Origin: Pseudanabaena sp. ABRG5-3
Lineage (GTDB): Bacteria > Cyanobacteriota > Cyanobacteriia > Pseudanabaenales > Pseudanabaenaceae
Length of the DNA: 64,000 bases
Assembly (NCBI RefSeq): GCF_003967015.1
Contig: NZ_AP017560.1
Span: 248,001-312,000, forward strand
Reading direction: 5' to 3'
Shown piece by piece: positions 42,951-51,401 of the stretch. Position numbers and translations under genes: made by a program. Under the pieces are notes generated by a model. The model was not told the DNA's origin. It worked only from the letters and a program-made list of their open reading frames with translations, and made no database searches. Position 1 is the first letter of the stretch. The number at the start of each line of letters is the position of its first letter.

Positions 42951-44060
42951 ATGAGTCTTAGCTCGACTACAGACAGAGCCTACTGGTTAGCGTGGTCACA
43001 GGTGCGTGGCATTGGTTCTGTATTAATGAAACGCATCTATCAAGCTTTTGGCTCTATGTCTGAAGCATGGACAGCAATGCCAAGCGATCTCCAAGAAATT
43101 GAAGGTATTGGTGGTCAAACCCTTGACGCAATTCGCCAAGCCCAACGCGAAGTGGAACCATTGTCTCTACTGGCAATCCATGAGCATAATAATTTCAATT
43201 TCTGGACACCTAGCGATCGCGAATATCCACAACTGCTTTGGGAAATTCCCGATCCACCAGCAATTCTCTATTATCGTGGTCATCTCACTAATTGGAATGA
43301 ACGCAATACTGTCGCCATTGTTGGTACGCGCAGAGCAACACCCTATGGCAAACGTTGGACAAAAAAGTTAGTGACAGCCTTAGCTAAGGGTGGTTTCACG
43401 ATTATTTCTGGCATGGCAGAAGGAATTGATGGAGAAGCTCATAAGGCTTGTTTGGAAGTTTCTGGTCAAACTGTTGCTGTAGTTGGTACAGGGGTTGATC
43501 AAATTTATCCCCATAAACATAAGTCTCTATATGAGCAAATCGTGGACTCAGGGCTAGTATTGAGTGAATATCCCCAAGGTACTCCACCCGATAAAAAACA
43601 TTTCCCTGCCCGTAATCGAATTATTGCAGGGCTGAGTCGTGTCACCCTAGTAATCGAAGCACCAGAGCGATCGGGAGCTTTAATTACTGCCTACCAAGCC
43701 AACGAATATGGGCGCGATGTCTATGCGTTGCCAAATTCCATTGAAGTGAATGAAGCGAAGGGTTGCTTGAAGCTTTTGGGTAAAGGCGCTCAGGCAATTT
43801 TAGGCGTAGATGAGTTATTGGAAGCTTTAGGAATGTTGCCAAATTTAGATACACCTGTACCTGCGATCTCAATTTCTGATCTGCCACCTTTACAGCAAAA
43901 TATTCTCCAAGCGATCGGTTTTGGTGAGCCTGTCGGTCTAGATTGGATTGTGGAACAGGTGAAAACGCCTTCGGGTGAGGTGTTAGGAGCTTTAACCCAT
44001 TTAGAACTTGTCGGTGCGATCGCGCCCTACCCCGGAATGCGCTATCAACGCTTAGTCTGA
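42951..44060 (+). CDS. dprA: DNA processing protein DprA
   Basis: Loads RecA onto incoming single-stranded DNA in natural transformation (369 residues). N-terminal SAM/HhH-like region (residues 5-70; VRGIGSVLMKRIYQAFGSM, LQEIEGIGGQTLDAI), then the Rossmann-like DprA core with VAIVGTRRATPYGKRWTKKL, GFTIISGMAEGIDGEAHKA and AGLSRVTLVIEAPERSGALI, and a C-terminal winged-helix domain (about 310-369). All the expected blocks are present, so it should be functional, in keeping with the competence known in several cyanobacteria. Confidence 0.97.
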   Translation: MSLSSTTDRAYWLAWSQVRGIGSVLMKRIYQAFGSMSEAWTAMPSDLQEIEGIGGQTLDAIRQAQREVEPLSLLAIHEHNNFNFWTPSDREYPQLLWEIPDPPAILYYRGHLTNWNERNTVAIVGTRRATPYGKRWTKKLVTALAKGGFTIISGMAEGIDGEAHKACLEVSGQTVAVVGTGVDQIYPHKHKSLYEQIVDSGLVLSEYPQGTPPDKKHFPARNRIIAGLSRVTLVIEAPERSGALITAYQANEYGRDVYALPNSIEVNEAKGCLKLLGKGAQAILGVDELLEALGMLPNLDTPVPAISISDLPPLQQNILQAIGFGEPVGLDWIVEQVKTPSGEVLGALTHLELVGAIAPYPGMRYQRLV

Positions 44061-44168
44061 TTTAATCCCTAAAGATTGACTAGAATAGGGTTGGGACAAG
44101 GTTGAACTTGCATCTTAACAAATAAGGATTAGCAGTATTTTTAATTTGCTCATGATAATATTATTTAT

Positions 44169-44262
44169 ATATAGCAATCCTAAATGGTTTGTGGAAGCGT
44201 ACCCCTTTGGGGTGCGCTTCCACAAACCTAAAAATCTACAAATGACTTTAGGACTACTATAG
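44169..44262 (+). repeat. Small inverted-repeat element (MITE-like), copy B
   Basis: About 94 bp with terminal inverted repeats TATAGCAATCCTAAA (44170-44184) and TTTAGGACTACTATAG (44247-44262). Inside is a 43-base hairpin (44186-44228, GGTTTGTGGAAGCG and complement), then AAATCTACAAATGAC. Closely similar to copy A at 39915-40010. No coding capacity. AT-rich target at both ends (TATAT), but no clear target duplication. Confidence 0.8.
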
Positions 44263-44340
44263 ACCAAATATTTAGACTATAAAATTAAATAGAACTTCAA
44301 TTTTTCTATTGTTAGAAATACATCTTAGGAGTATTTAGTG

Positions 44341-44646
44341 ATGTTAAATAAAGTTGCATTACTCGACAAAGCTCAAATAAGCCTTGATAGTTTGCCAAGC
44401 CAAGATTATTCAAAAGTTAAAAAAACTATTGAAGATTTGTTTACTTTTCCTTTTAATCCGTCACTACAGGTACATAAACTAAAGTTAAGGGAGAATTACT
44501 TTCTAGCAAAAGCAAGTTTGAAGTATCGTGTTATTTTTCAACATCAAGGCGATGAAATAATAGTTACTGATATCGTCAATCATGATCGCTTGGAAAAATT
44601 GTATAGTTCCATAGCAAAGAAGGAGCGTATAGTTGAACCCGCTTAA
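44341..44646 (+). CDS. RelE/ParE-like toxin-type protein
   Basis: 101 residues. The second half has the RelE-fold pattern FNPSLQVHKLKLRENYFLAK, then YRVIFQHQGDEIIVTDIVNH, with a final DRLEKLYSS segment as in small RelE-type toxins. AGGAG lies nine bases before the ATG at 44341 (a GTG one codon earlier is also possible). No antitoxin gene is adjacent. Instead the 3' end overlaps the Shedu-like gene that follows by 14 bases. It may therefore work with that protein rather than as a classical toxin. Confidence 0.65.
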   Translation: MLNKVALLDKAQISLDSLPSQDYSKVKKTIEDLFTFPFNPSLQVHKLKLRENYFLAKASLKYRVIFQHQGDEIIVTDIVNHDRLEKLYSSIAKKERIVEPA

Positions 44647-45304
44647 TCTCTTCGATTTTGATGTAATAAAATGTATTGCAGAACTTGAAGAATTCGAGAA
44701 GCTTTTAGAGCAAGAAGAACTTCTAGAATCTCGCGATGTACTTCCATTTTTTAAAAGGAATTTGCATCTGTCAGCATTTGTAGCTTCTTATGTGGCTGAA
44801 ATAGTGAGGTTTGATAGAATCAAGCATGAATTTACATTTTTTGGAGACTTTCGCGCCGATTTAGTGGTTGGAGACTCAGTGAATAAAACTTATTGCTTTA
44901 TTGAGCTTGAAGATGCCACTCAAAATAGTATTTTTGTAAATAAGGGAAGGAGTACATCTGATTGGTCTCCTAGGTTTGAGCATGGTTTTAGTCAAATTGT
45001 AGACTGGTTTTGGAAACTTGATGATTTTAAAAATACTGCCCAGTTTCGCGCTGTATTCGACAGTGATAGTATAAATTTTTATGGAATGTTAATAATTGGT
45101 AGAGATTCTTTTCTAGCGTCTATAGATAAAAATCGCCTAAGATGGCGATTGAATAAGGTGTTGATAGATTCTCAAAAAATAATTTGCATTACTTTTGATC
45201 AATTAGCTAGAGATCTCAAAGATAGATTGTCTTTATATCAATTGAGCTATGAGTCAGATTCATTTGCAGAAGTTGAGCCTGAGATGTCGGGTATAGAAGA
45301 ATAG
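44633..45304 (+). CDS. Shedu-like (DUF4263) nuclease-domain protein
   Basis: 223 residues. A helical N-terminus (1-60) is followed by a compact domain with GDFRADLVVGDS, then a strand with YCFIELEDATQNSIF and the helix RFEHGFSQIVDWFWKL, which is the DUF4263 pattern of Shedu antiphage proteins (a PD-(D/E)XK-type fold with an acidic E-x-E in place of E-x-K). It starts with TTG at 44633, seven bases after AAGGAG, overlapping the RelE-like gene. The acidic tail (AEVEPEMSGIEE) is unusual. I infer a phage-defence nuclease; the pairing with a RelE-like gene is not one I recognise as described. Confidence 0.78.
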   Translation: MNPLNLFDFDVIKCIAELEEFEKLLEQEELLESRDVLPFFKRNLHLSAFVASYVAEIVRFDRIKHEFTFFGDFRADLVVGDSVNKTYCFIELEDATQNSIFVNKGRSTSDWSPRFEHGFSQIVDWFWKLDDFKNTAQFRAVFDSDSINFYGMLIIGRDSFLASIDKNRLRWRLNKVLIDSQKIICITFDQLARDLKDRLSLYQLSYESDSFAEVEPEMSGIEE

Positions 45305-45306
45305 AA

Positions 45307-45726
45307 TTAGAGCTTACCTGTATTTGCCTTCATGATAAATCTTTCAAGGGTAAGGATTTCCACCTGATCGCCATAGGGTAAATATTGTTGTAAATCACCT
45401 GAGATATAGAACTCTCGTAATGTCCAGCCTTCACCACCGAGAACTAAGTAAGCTTTTTGGTAATTGGGATTTTGCTCCATTGCCTCCATTAAGCAAATCA
45501 CTTCAAAAGGAACTTTCTGTTCCGCCGTACCGCCTACCTGTTGCCATTTCAGAGAAATCAAAACATTGCGATCGCCACGATTAGCAATGACATCAATGAT
45601 ATGTTTGCCTCCCCCCGGACGACTACCAATGTATTGCTGAGATTGATAGAGATAACCACCATAAATGAGGGAATGCAAAACCATCTGTTCCAACACTGTC
45701 CCAGTTTCTGTATTCCGAAGACTCAT
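45307..45726 (-). CDS. Putative PD-(D/E)XK endonuclease partner of a Dam-type methylase
   Basis: 139 residues. The core GGGKHIIDVIANRGDRNVLI then SLKWQQVGGTAEQKVPFEV shows an Asp followed by a Ser-Leu-Lys strand, resembling the D...(D/E)XK nuclease active site (here D near residue 45 and K near 59, with the middle acidic residue not obvious). Its start overlaps the stop of the Dam-type methylase by four bases (ATGA), which makes a restriction-modification pair likely. It is short for a type II endonuclease, so it may need to dimerise. Confidence 0.7.
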   Translation of the reverse strand: MSLRNTETGTVLEQMVLHSLIYGGYLYQSQQYIGSRPGGGKHIIDVIANRGDRNVLISLKWQQVGGTAEQKVPFEVICLMEAMEQNPNYQKAYLVLGGEGWTLREFYISGDLQQYLPYGDQVEILTLERFIMKANTGKL

Positions 45727-46604
45727 GATAGTTCTAGCTCCTTCGCAAATCCTCTATAAGCAAGCATTTCCTTAGCAGGGACGCGATCGCCATTGCAGCT
45801 AATACGGCGCGGGGCATTGAGAATATGAATATTAAATCCTAAATCTTGATAGAGTTCGAGAATCCGAGGAGTAGCTTGGTTCGATGCAATCATAGGACAA
45901 CTGTGTTGAGCTAGCCAATGTGCCAAACGCTCCTGCTCTGACCATTCAAAGCCATTTTTAGCATATTGGCGAAACTCAACATCATAGGGCGGATCAGCGT
46001 AAATAAAATCACTAGAGTTAACAGAGATTTTGGCAAAATCAACACTTGTAAATTTCCATTCGGCAAATGCGAGTTTATAAGCTGAAAAGTCTTCGGTGTA
46101 ATTAATAGTCCTATGCCTTCCAAAGGGAACGTTAAAACCACCATTACGATTAAAGCGGCATAGCCCATTATAACCAGTACGATTGAGATAGTAGAAAAGT
46201 TGAGCAGCTTTGGGAGTATTGGACTTTCCTAATTGGATTAAGCGATTAAATTCCACTCGTTGAGTATAGTAAAATTCACGCTCATTTTGAACTTCAATAT
46301 CTAACTTTAATCCCCTTTGCAGACATTTGTAGAAGTTCACGACATGGGGGTTGATGTCATTGAGTAAAGCTTGTTGGGGCTGTAAACCCAGAGCGATCGC
46401 TAAACCACCACAAAATGGTTCTACCAACCGATAATTACGATATTTTTGCCAAGTTTTCTGTAAATGTGGCACAAGCCAACGCTTACCGCCTGCCCATTTT
46501 AAGGGAGGCGTAAGGCGATCGAGCTTGGACACAGGTTCAGCAATATTTGCCACTTGTTTTGCCAAGGGTTTTACGAGCAGAGGAGAGCATAGCATCGATG
46601 GCAT
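45723..46604 (-). CDS. DNA adenine methyltransferase, D12 class (Dam-like)
   Basis: N6-adenine methylase of 293 residues. Motif I KWAGGKRWLVPHL, followed by LVEPFCGGLAIALGL, and motif IV YADPPYD near residue 200 are intact, and RTGYNGLCRFNRNGGFNVPF is the family target-region block. This class includes Dam and DpnII-type enzymes that modify GATC, but specificity cannot be stated from sequence. GATC is contained in the HIP1 octamer GCGATCGC that is abundant in this genome. It is overlapped by four bases with a probable nuclease gene. Confidence 0.93.
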   Translation of the reverse strand: MPSMLCSPLLVKPLAKQVANIAEPVSKLDRLTPPLKWAGGKRWLVPHLQKTWQKYRNYRLVEPFCGGLAIALGLQPQQALLNDINPHVVNFYKCLQRGLKLDIEVQNEREFYYTQRVEFNRLIQLGKSNTPKAAQLFYYLNRTGYNGLCRFNRNGGFNVPFGRHRTINYTEDFSAYKLAFAEWKFTSVDFAKISVNSSDFIYADPPYDVEFRQYAKNGFEWSEQERLAHWLAQHSCPMIASNQATPRILELYQDLGFNIHILNAPRRISCNGDRVPAKEMLAYRGFAKELELS

Positions 46605-46740
46605 GGTAACAAGGAAAAAATTTTCAGCTTATCCAATCTACTGCTATTTCCTCTGCTTTAAAATGAAATAAAACCTAATATTTTGATTAAAAGTATTACA
46701 AAGCAATACCTTTAAAGCTTTCCATCATCTCAATCAAGAT

Positions 46741-47457
46741 TTAAGCAGCAACTAGCAAACCTGCACTTGACTGTTTAGGCAATACTTTAACTACATCAAT
46801 TTTGGCACAGTAGGCAATGTCTTCCGCACCATTGAGGTTTAACAAACGCTTGCCATGACTGGCTTGATAAAATAGCTCCTCAACCTCACCTTTCCAAGCC
46901 TTGTAGAGAGTTGCCGCCGCCACAGCTTCATCATTACCAAAATCCGCCTCATTTTCCAGATTTGCCGCGATCGCACCCGCACAGGTCGTATCTTCAAGGG
47001 AATAGCTGCCTTCCCAGCCAGAACCAACGATCCACACAGTTTCAGGCTTAGTTTCACGGAGATAGCTCAATACCGAACCGAGATTAATCATCGCACAAGC
47101 TAACACACTCTTGGCATTTTGGATTTTTTGCAGCGATCGCGTGCCATTGGTCGTACTCATAAAGATCCGCTTACCCTTGACAACTTCTGGCGTAAAGTCA
47201 AAGGGAGAATTGCCCAAATCAAAACCTTCTACCGTTTTACCACCACGCTCACCAACCCTGATTCTTAGTTCAGGAGGATGAGTCTCACTCACGCGCAGTA
47301 GCTCATCAAGATCAGAAAACACTTGTACCCCTTCAGCTCCCGCAGCAAGCGCAGTAGCAATAGTCGTAGTGGCTCGCAAAATATCGACAGCGATCGCGCA
47401 GTCTGGACTTCCTTCAGCAGGAACTAACTCAGGAGTGTGATAAACAAATATTTTCAT
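46741..47457 (-). CDS. comB: 2-phosphosulfolactate phosphatase family protein (ComB)
   Basis: 238 residues. The conserved [19 protein letters not shown] and [19 protein letters not shown] blocks and the [19 protein letters not shown] segment match ComB. In methanogens ComB acts in coenzyme M synthesis; cyanobacteria carry homologues whose substrate is not settled. The conserved metal and phosphate site residues (D, R, N, T of these motifs) are present, so it is probably an active phosphatase. Monocistronic on the minus strand. Confidence 0.92.
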   Translation of the reverse strand: MKIFVYHTPELVPAEGSPDCAIAVDILRATTTIATALAAGAEGVQVFSDLDELLRVSETHPPELRIRVGERGGKTVEGFDLGNSPFDFTPEVVKGKRIFMSTTNGTRSLQKIQNAKSVLACAMINLGSVLSYLRETKPETVWIVGSGWEGSYSLEDTTCAGAIAANLENEADFGNDEAVAAATLYKAWKGEVEELFYQASHGKRLLNLNGAEDIAYCAKIDVVKVLPKQSSAGLLVAA

Positions 47458-47618
47458 GTGCAGATCTGATGATTGAGCTATCTTCTATAAATTAAACTCT
47501 ATGATTGCTTGTTTTGCAAGGTTTACAAACAAGACAAGTCGCCTAAGCCCCTGTTAGTCCTCGCATTACAATAGAAATGTTGTCCTGCATGTCATCTTGA
47601 AATTGAGAGTACAACCCC

Positions 47619-48185
47619 ATGATTGCCACTACTGAACGCCGCTACAGTCTCGAAGAATATCGGGCGATCGCTGAAACCTCAACCGAAAAATGTGAATACC
47701 ATGACGGGGAAATTATTACGATGACAGGTGGGACTGCAACACATAGCCGTATTAGTAGAAATATTGTCAATTTTTTGGATAACAATCTAGAAGGTACTAA
47801 CTTTGAAGCATTCAATAACGATTTACGAATATGGATTCCTAAATATCGTTGTGGAGTATATCCCGATGCAATGGTTGTTGACGGTCAGTTACAGTTCCAT
47901 GATGGACGTGAAGATGAAATTTTAAACCCCTTATTAATTGTTGAGGTGCTTTCTCCGTCAACACAGAAATACGATCGCACTGACAAATTTGAGATGTATC
48001 GCTCTATTCCTAGTCTTGGCGAATATATTTTAATTAGACAAGAGCGACCATTTGTAGAACTTTATCGTAAACAATCAAATGGATGGTTATTTAGTGATTG
48101 TGCAGGCTTAGAGAATTCGATTTTACTAGATTCGATCAATGTTGAGTTAGCAATGACTAAAATTTATCGCAACGTTATTTTTTAA
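47619..48185 (+). CDS. Uma2-family (DUF820) endonuclease-like protein, copy 1
   Basis: 188 residues of the restriction-endonuclease-fold family Uma2, greatly expanded in cyanobacteria and of unknown role. The PD-(D/E)XK-like site is visible: YPDAMVVDG (Asp), LLIVEVLSPSTQKYDRTDK (Glu and Lys). The first 38 residues and the preceding 35 bases are almost identical to copy 2 at 48234; the rest is only moderately similar, which suggests local duplication and gene conversion of the 5' ends. Confidence 0.9.
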   Translation: MIATTERRYSLEEYRAIAETSTEKCEYHDGEIITMTGGTATHSRISRNIVNFLDNNLEGTNFEAFNNDLRIWIPKYRCGVYPDAMVVDGQLQFHDGREDEILNPLLIVEVLSPSTQKYDRTDKFEMYRSIPSLGEYILIRQERPFVELYRKQSNGWLFSDCAGLENSILLDSINVELAMTKIYRNVIF

Positions 48186-48233
48186 GCAATTTTTTTGTTT
48201 TGATGTCATCTTGAAAATTGAGAGTACAACCCC

Positions 48234-48800
48234 ATGACTGCTACTACTGAGCGCCGCTACAGTCTCGAAGAATATCGGGCGATCGCTGAAACATCAACCG
48301 AAAAATGTGAATACCATGATGGAGAAATTATTACGATGACAGGCGGAACAATTAAACATAGCCGTATCTGTGGCAATATTTTCTATTTCCTTAAATTTTT
48401 ACTGCGAGATACAAAATTTGAACCAATAAATAGAGACCTACGGCTTTGGATTCCTGAATATAGTCGTGGTGTATATCCTGACGCAATGGTTTTTGATGGT
48501 GTAATCCAACTCAACGGCGATCGCCAAGATGAAGTTCTCAATCCGATCTTAATTGTGGAAGTACTTTCTCCATCCACTGAAGAACATGATCGTACTGACA
48601 AATTTCGGATGTATCGCTCTATTCCTAGCTTTTGCGAATATCTATTAGTTAGACAAAATGAACCTTTAGTAGAACTTTATAGTAAGCAATCACAGGGTTG
48701 GTTATTTAGTGATTTCGATAGTTTAGAGCAGTCAATTGTACTGAGTTCAGTAAATATTGAGTTGGCAATGTCTGAAATTTATCGCGGCATCACATTTTAA
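48234..48800 (+). CDS. Uma2-family (DUF820) endonuclease-like protein, copy 2
   Basis: 188 residues, same length and arrangement as copy 1, with YPDAMVFDG and LIVEVLSPSTEEHDRTDK as the putative nuclease site. The shared leader (from about 48201, TGATGTCATCTTGAAAATTG) gives both genes nearly the same ribosome-binding context. They lie 48 bases apart on the same strand. Substrate and role unknown. Confidence 0.9.
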   Translation: MTATTERRYSLEEYRAIAETSTEKCEYHDGEIITMTGGTIKHSRICGNIFYFLKFLLRDTKFEPINRDLRLWIPEYSRGVYPDAMVFDGVIQLNGDRQDEVLNPILIVEVLSPSTEEHDRTDKFRMYRSIPSFCEYLLVRQNEPLVELYSKQSQGWLFSDFDSLEQSIVLSSVNIELAMSEIYRGITF

Positions 48801-48851
48801 TTGCTTCTTAATTGCTTCAATTAGCTAAATACTTATAGGAAAACATTAGAT

Positions 48852-49781
48852 ATGGATTTTAGTACAGCATTACCGATTTTTGCGATTACCCTACGGGAGG
48901 GAGTCGAAGCTGCCCTTGTGGTGGGGATTGTGATGGCATATCTCAAGAAGGTTGATCGCAGTTCGCTCAATCCTTGGGTATTTGGTGGTATTGGTACGGG
49001 AGTATTAGCGAGTTTTATCGTAGGGATTTTCCTCAATTGGTTTGTGAAACAGGTGGAAAATACTGAACCAATGCAGGCGGCTTTTTATGGGCAACTGTGG
49101 CAAGGCGTTTTAGGCATCACCGCGATCGCCATGTTGAGTTGGATGTTGGTCTGGATGACCGAAAACGCCAAGGCACTCAAGGGAGAAATCGAGGGGCAAA
49201 TTGGTAAGGCGATCGCTAATGAAAAAAGTGCAGGTTGGGCAGTGTTTATCTTGATTTTAATTGCCGTATTACGTGAAGGCTTTGAGGTAGTAATTTTCAT
49301 TTCGGCAAAGCTGCAAGGTGGAATTGGGCCAGTTATCGGCGCGATCGCAGGTTTGGTTGGTGCAGTAGCGATCGGGATCGCCCTCTTTCAATTTGGAATT
49401 CGCATTAATCTCCAAGTATTTTTTCAAGCAATGGGAGTTTTTCTCTTACTCATCGTTGCAGGACTAGTTATTAGCGCAATTGGGCATCTCGATAAAGCCG
49501 TAGCCGCCTATGCTGAACTATCACAAATTTCTATCTGTTTGCCTGCGGCTTCTGCTACGGAAATGAGTTCTTGTTTGCTCGGTGGTTTAGTTTGGAATGT
49601 CCATGATATTTTACCTGACACTCAATTCCCTGCCATTCTCCTCAAAGCGATGTTTGGCTTTCGCGATCGCCTATTTCTAGGACAAGCGATCGCTTACTTC
49701 ACATTCTTAGCCTCTGCGGGTTTCCTCTATTTCCGAAGCCTGACAGGAAAGACTATGAAAAACAAACTAAACATCGGGTGA
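48852..49781 (+). CDS. FTR1-family iron permease
   Basis: 309-residue membrane protein with about seven hydrophobic segments. Two RExxE motifs, the iron-binding hallmark of FTR1/EfeU, are present: LREGVEAALVVG in the first helix and VLREGFEVVIFI in the fourth. It moves iron across the plasma membrane, usually with a periplasmic oxidase or peroxidase partner such as EfeO/EfeB; none is adjacent. AGGA upstream of the ATG. Regulation by Fur would be expected but no clear box is seen. Confidence 0.93.
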   Translation: MDFSTALPIFAITLREGVEAALVVGIVMAYLKKVDRSSLNPWVFGGIGTGVLASFIVGIFLNWFVKQVENTEPMQAAFYGQLWQGVLGITAIAMLSWMLVWMTENAKALKGEIEGQIGKAIANEKSAGWAVFILILIAVLREGFEVVIFISAKLQGGIGPVIGAIAGLVGAVAIGIALFQFGIRINLQVFFQAMGVFLLLIVAGLVISAIGHLDKAVAAYAELSQISICLPAASATEMSSCLLGGLVWNVHDILPDTQFPAILLKAMFGFRDRLFLGQAIAYFTFLASAGFLYFRSLTGKTMKNKLNIG

Positions 49782-49833
49782 TCGCGATAAGATATTTAGC
49801 AATAAGTAGTGATTTGGGACGCATATCCTGTCT

Positions 49834-50610
49834 ATGACTGATAAAGAGCAAATGAGCCTGTTCGATTTGGCTCCATCGGAAGTACCCATCACCGAACTTC
49901 CCAAAGCAGAGGGTGTGACTGAGACTCAGACCACAAAAAGGGCTATGCGTTCTACTAAAAATCCTGCCCCTGCTGCCATTGCTACAGTACCAGTACATGA
50001 GCAATTTACCAGTCTCGATGAACTAAAAGCAGCCGCTTGCAACTGTCAGAAATGTCCCCTTGCCCCAACTCGTACTAATGTGGTCGTCGAAAGGGGGGAT
50101 CGCCAAGCAAAAATCCTGATCATCGGTGAAGCCCCCGGGGAACAAGAAGATCTATCAGGACTACCCTTTGTCGGTAAGTCGGGACAACTATTAGACAAAA
50201 TTTTAGAATCCGTTGGGTTTGATACCAATAAAGATGTCTATATTTGCAATACCGTCAAATGCCGCCCTCCCAATAATCGCGTCCCCACAGAAGTCGAGAC
50301 TACCACCTGCAAGCCCTACCTATTAGAACAAATTCGCCTCGTCGATCCCCAAATTATTTTGCTCACAGGGGCAACCTCCCTCAAGTCAATTCTCGGCGAA
50401 AAATTAGGCATTACCAAAGTTCGTGGTAAATGGTATGAATGGGAAGGTCGCCTAGTGATGCCCATATTTCACCCCTCCTATTTATTACGCAACCAAAGTC
50501 GTGAGCAGGGCAGTCCGAAGTGGCTAACATGGCAAGATATAAAAGCAATTAAAGCTAAGTATTTAGAAATCACAGGTACAAATCCAGTTGAGGAAGATGA
50601 GGAATTTTAG
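49834..50610 (+). CDS. Type 4 uracil-DNA glycosylase (4Fe-4S)
   Basis: Removes uracil from DNA in base-excision repair (258 residues). Cluster ligands begin CNCQKCPLAPTR (two Cys), with further ones at CNTVKCRPPNN and TTCKPYL, and the family site GEAPGEQEDLSGLPFVGKSG plus the final IFHPSYLLRNQS block are all present. The first 70 residues are a poorly conserved extension with Ala/Pro/Thr. Its stop overlaps the following gene's GTG start by one base, indicating coupled translation with the DUF2288 gene. Confidence 0.94.
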   Translation: MTDKEQMSLFDLAPSEVPITELPKAEGVTETQTTKRAMRSTKNPAPAAIATVPVHEQFTSLDELKAAACNCQKCPLAPTRTNVVVERGDRQAKILIIGEAPGEQEDLSGLPFVGKSGQLLDKILESVGFDTNKDVYICNTVKCRPPNNRVPTEVETTTCKPYLLEQIRLVDPQIILLTGATSLKSILGEKLGITKVRGKWYEWEGRLVMPIFHPSYLLRNQSREQGSPKWLTWQDIKAIKAKYLEITGTNPVEEDEEF

Positions 50611-50909
50611 TGAGTAATGTAAGAGCTGATTTAGCGGAGATGGTGGATGTGGCGCTGTGGGAATGGTTATCTCCCCATGCGGCTAGAGCAAGAGTAATTT
50701 TAGTTGGGGCAAATCTAGATCTCGTCGATGTGGGTGTTGCTTTAACTGAGGATAATACGCAGTTAGTGCAATCATGGATTGAGGATGGCTGGTTGCGCCA
50801 TCCCACGGCTGAGGAACTAACTGCTTGGAATGCAAACAAAGAAAAAGAGTTTACGAGTCTTGTTGTTCCGCCGTTTGTGCTAGTAAAGATAGATCCTAGT
50901 TCTGTATAG
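50610..50909 (+). CDS. DUF2288 family protein
   Basis: 99 residues of a small conserved family, function unknown. Starts with GTG at 50610, overlapping the glycosylase stop by one base (TAGTG). The characteristic LDLVDVGVALTEDNTQLVQS then WIEDGWLRHPTAEEL is present. It is followed by a series of hairpins. Confidence 0.85.
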   Translation: MSNVRADLAEMVDVALWEWLSPHAARARVILVGANLDLVDVGVALTEDNTQLVQSWIEDGWLRHPTAEELTAWNANKEKEFTSLVVPPFVLVKIDPSSV

Positions 50910-50938
50910 CCAGTAAGCAGCTAGGCATAATTTGAAAC

Positions 50939-51029
50939 GGTCTTTTAGAGAGGGTTTGCGTAGCAAACCCTCTCTAAAAGACCAAAAGTAAAAGCCTTGC
51001 TTAGCAAGGCTTTTACTTTTGGTCTTTTA
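50939..51029. repeat. Two overlapping, mutually exclusive hairpins
   Basis: Hairpin 1 (50939-50983) has 21-bp arms GGTCTTTTAGAGAGGGTTTG... and loop GTA. Hairpin 2 (50975-51029) has 26-bp arms around TTA, core AAAAGTAAAAGCCTTGC. They share the segment TAAAAGACC (50975-50983), so only one can fold fully at a time. Hairpin 2 is a relative of the inner hairpin of the element at 7952-8137. This arrangement resembles an attenuator, or a nest of transposon-derived repeats. Confidence 0.75.
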
Positions 51030-51062
51030 AAATTTGCTAGCTTAACCCGAACTGACGTTACT
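51021..51062. repeat. Partial copy of the 7952-8137 element
   Basis: GGTCTTTTAAAATTTGCTAG followed by CTTAACCC and ACTGACGTTA. Reversed and complemented, this matches the GACGTCAGGGGTTAAGCTGG-CAAATTTTAAAAG region of the 186-bp element with a few differences. Only one arm region is left. Confidence 0.65.
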
Positions 51063-51080
51063 TACAAATTATTAATTGCC

Positions 51081-51119
51081 ATAAAAAAGAGACCAGCTAT
51101 TAACTGATCTCTTTTTTAT
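51081..51119. terminator. Bidirectional hairpin terminator
   Basis: 15-bp stem (ATAAAAAAGAGACCA and complement, one G-T pair) with A-run and T-run on either side, between convergent genes (DUF2288 on plus, WD40-KAP on minus). Confidence 0.75.
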
Positions 51120-51129
51120 TAGATGTAAC

Positions 51130-51184
51130 CAAAAGAAAAAGCCTAGGTTACTTTCCCTGTTTCGTTCCTAGGCTTTTTCTTTTG
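51130..51184. terminator. Second bidirectional hairpin terminator
   Basis: 18-bp perfect stem (51130-51147, CAAAAGAAAAAGCCTAGG, and 51167-51184) with a 19-base loop. It reinforces the termination region between the convergent genes. Confidence 0.75.
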
Positions 51185-51401
51185 TTCGCTCCTCACACCT
51201 CTATACTATACATCCCTCTTTCTAAAATGTCTACTAGTTTGTTGAGCAATATAGGACTTTTTCGTAAGCCTTTTGGCTGATGTTTGCCCTTTTATTTGCT
51301 GTTTATCGCGATCGCTACCCATCTAGGGGAGGCTAAAGCTCTTAATTTAAGTAGCGATCGCCACTCAAATAATCCCATCACAGGTTGATCGCTAGTTAAT
51401 G

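Noticed and set aside
51185-51210. CTCCTCACAC near 51190, which matches the core of the cyanobacterial small RNA Yfr1
   Set aside because: Yfr1 has a stem before and a terminator hairpin directly after this motif. Here no hairpin follows the motif and the preceding hairpin is an ordinary bidirectional terminator, so a chance match is more likely.
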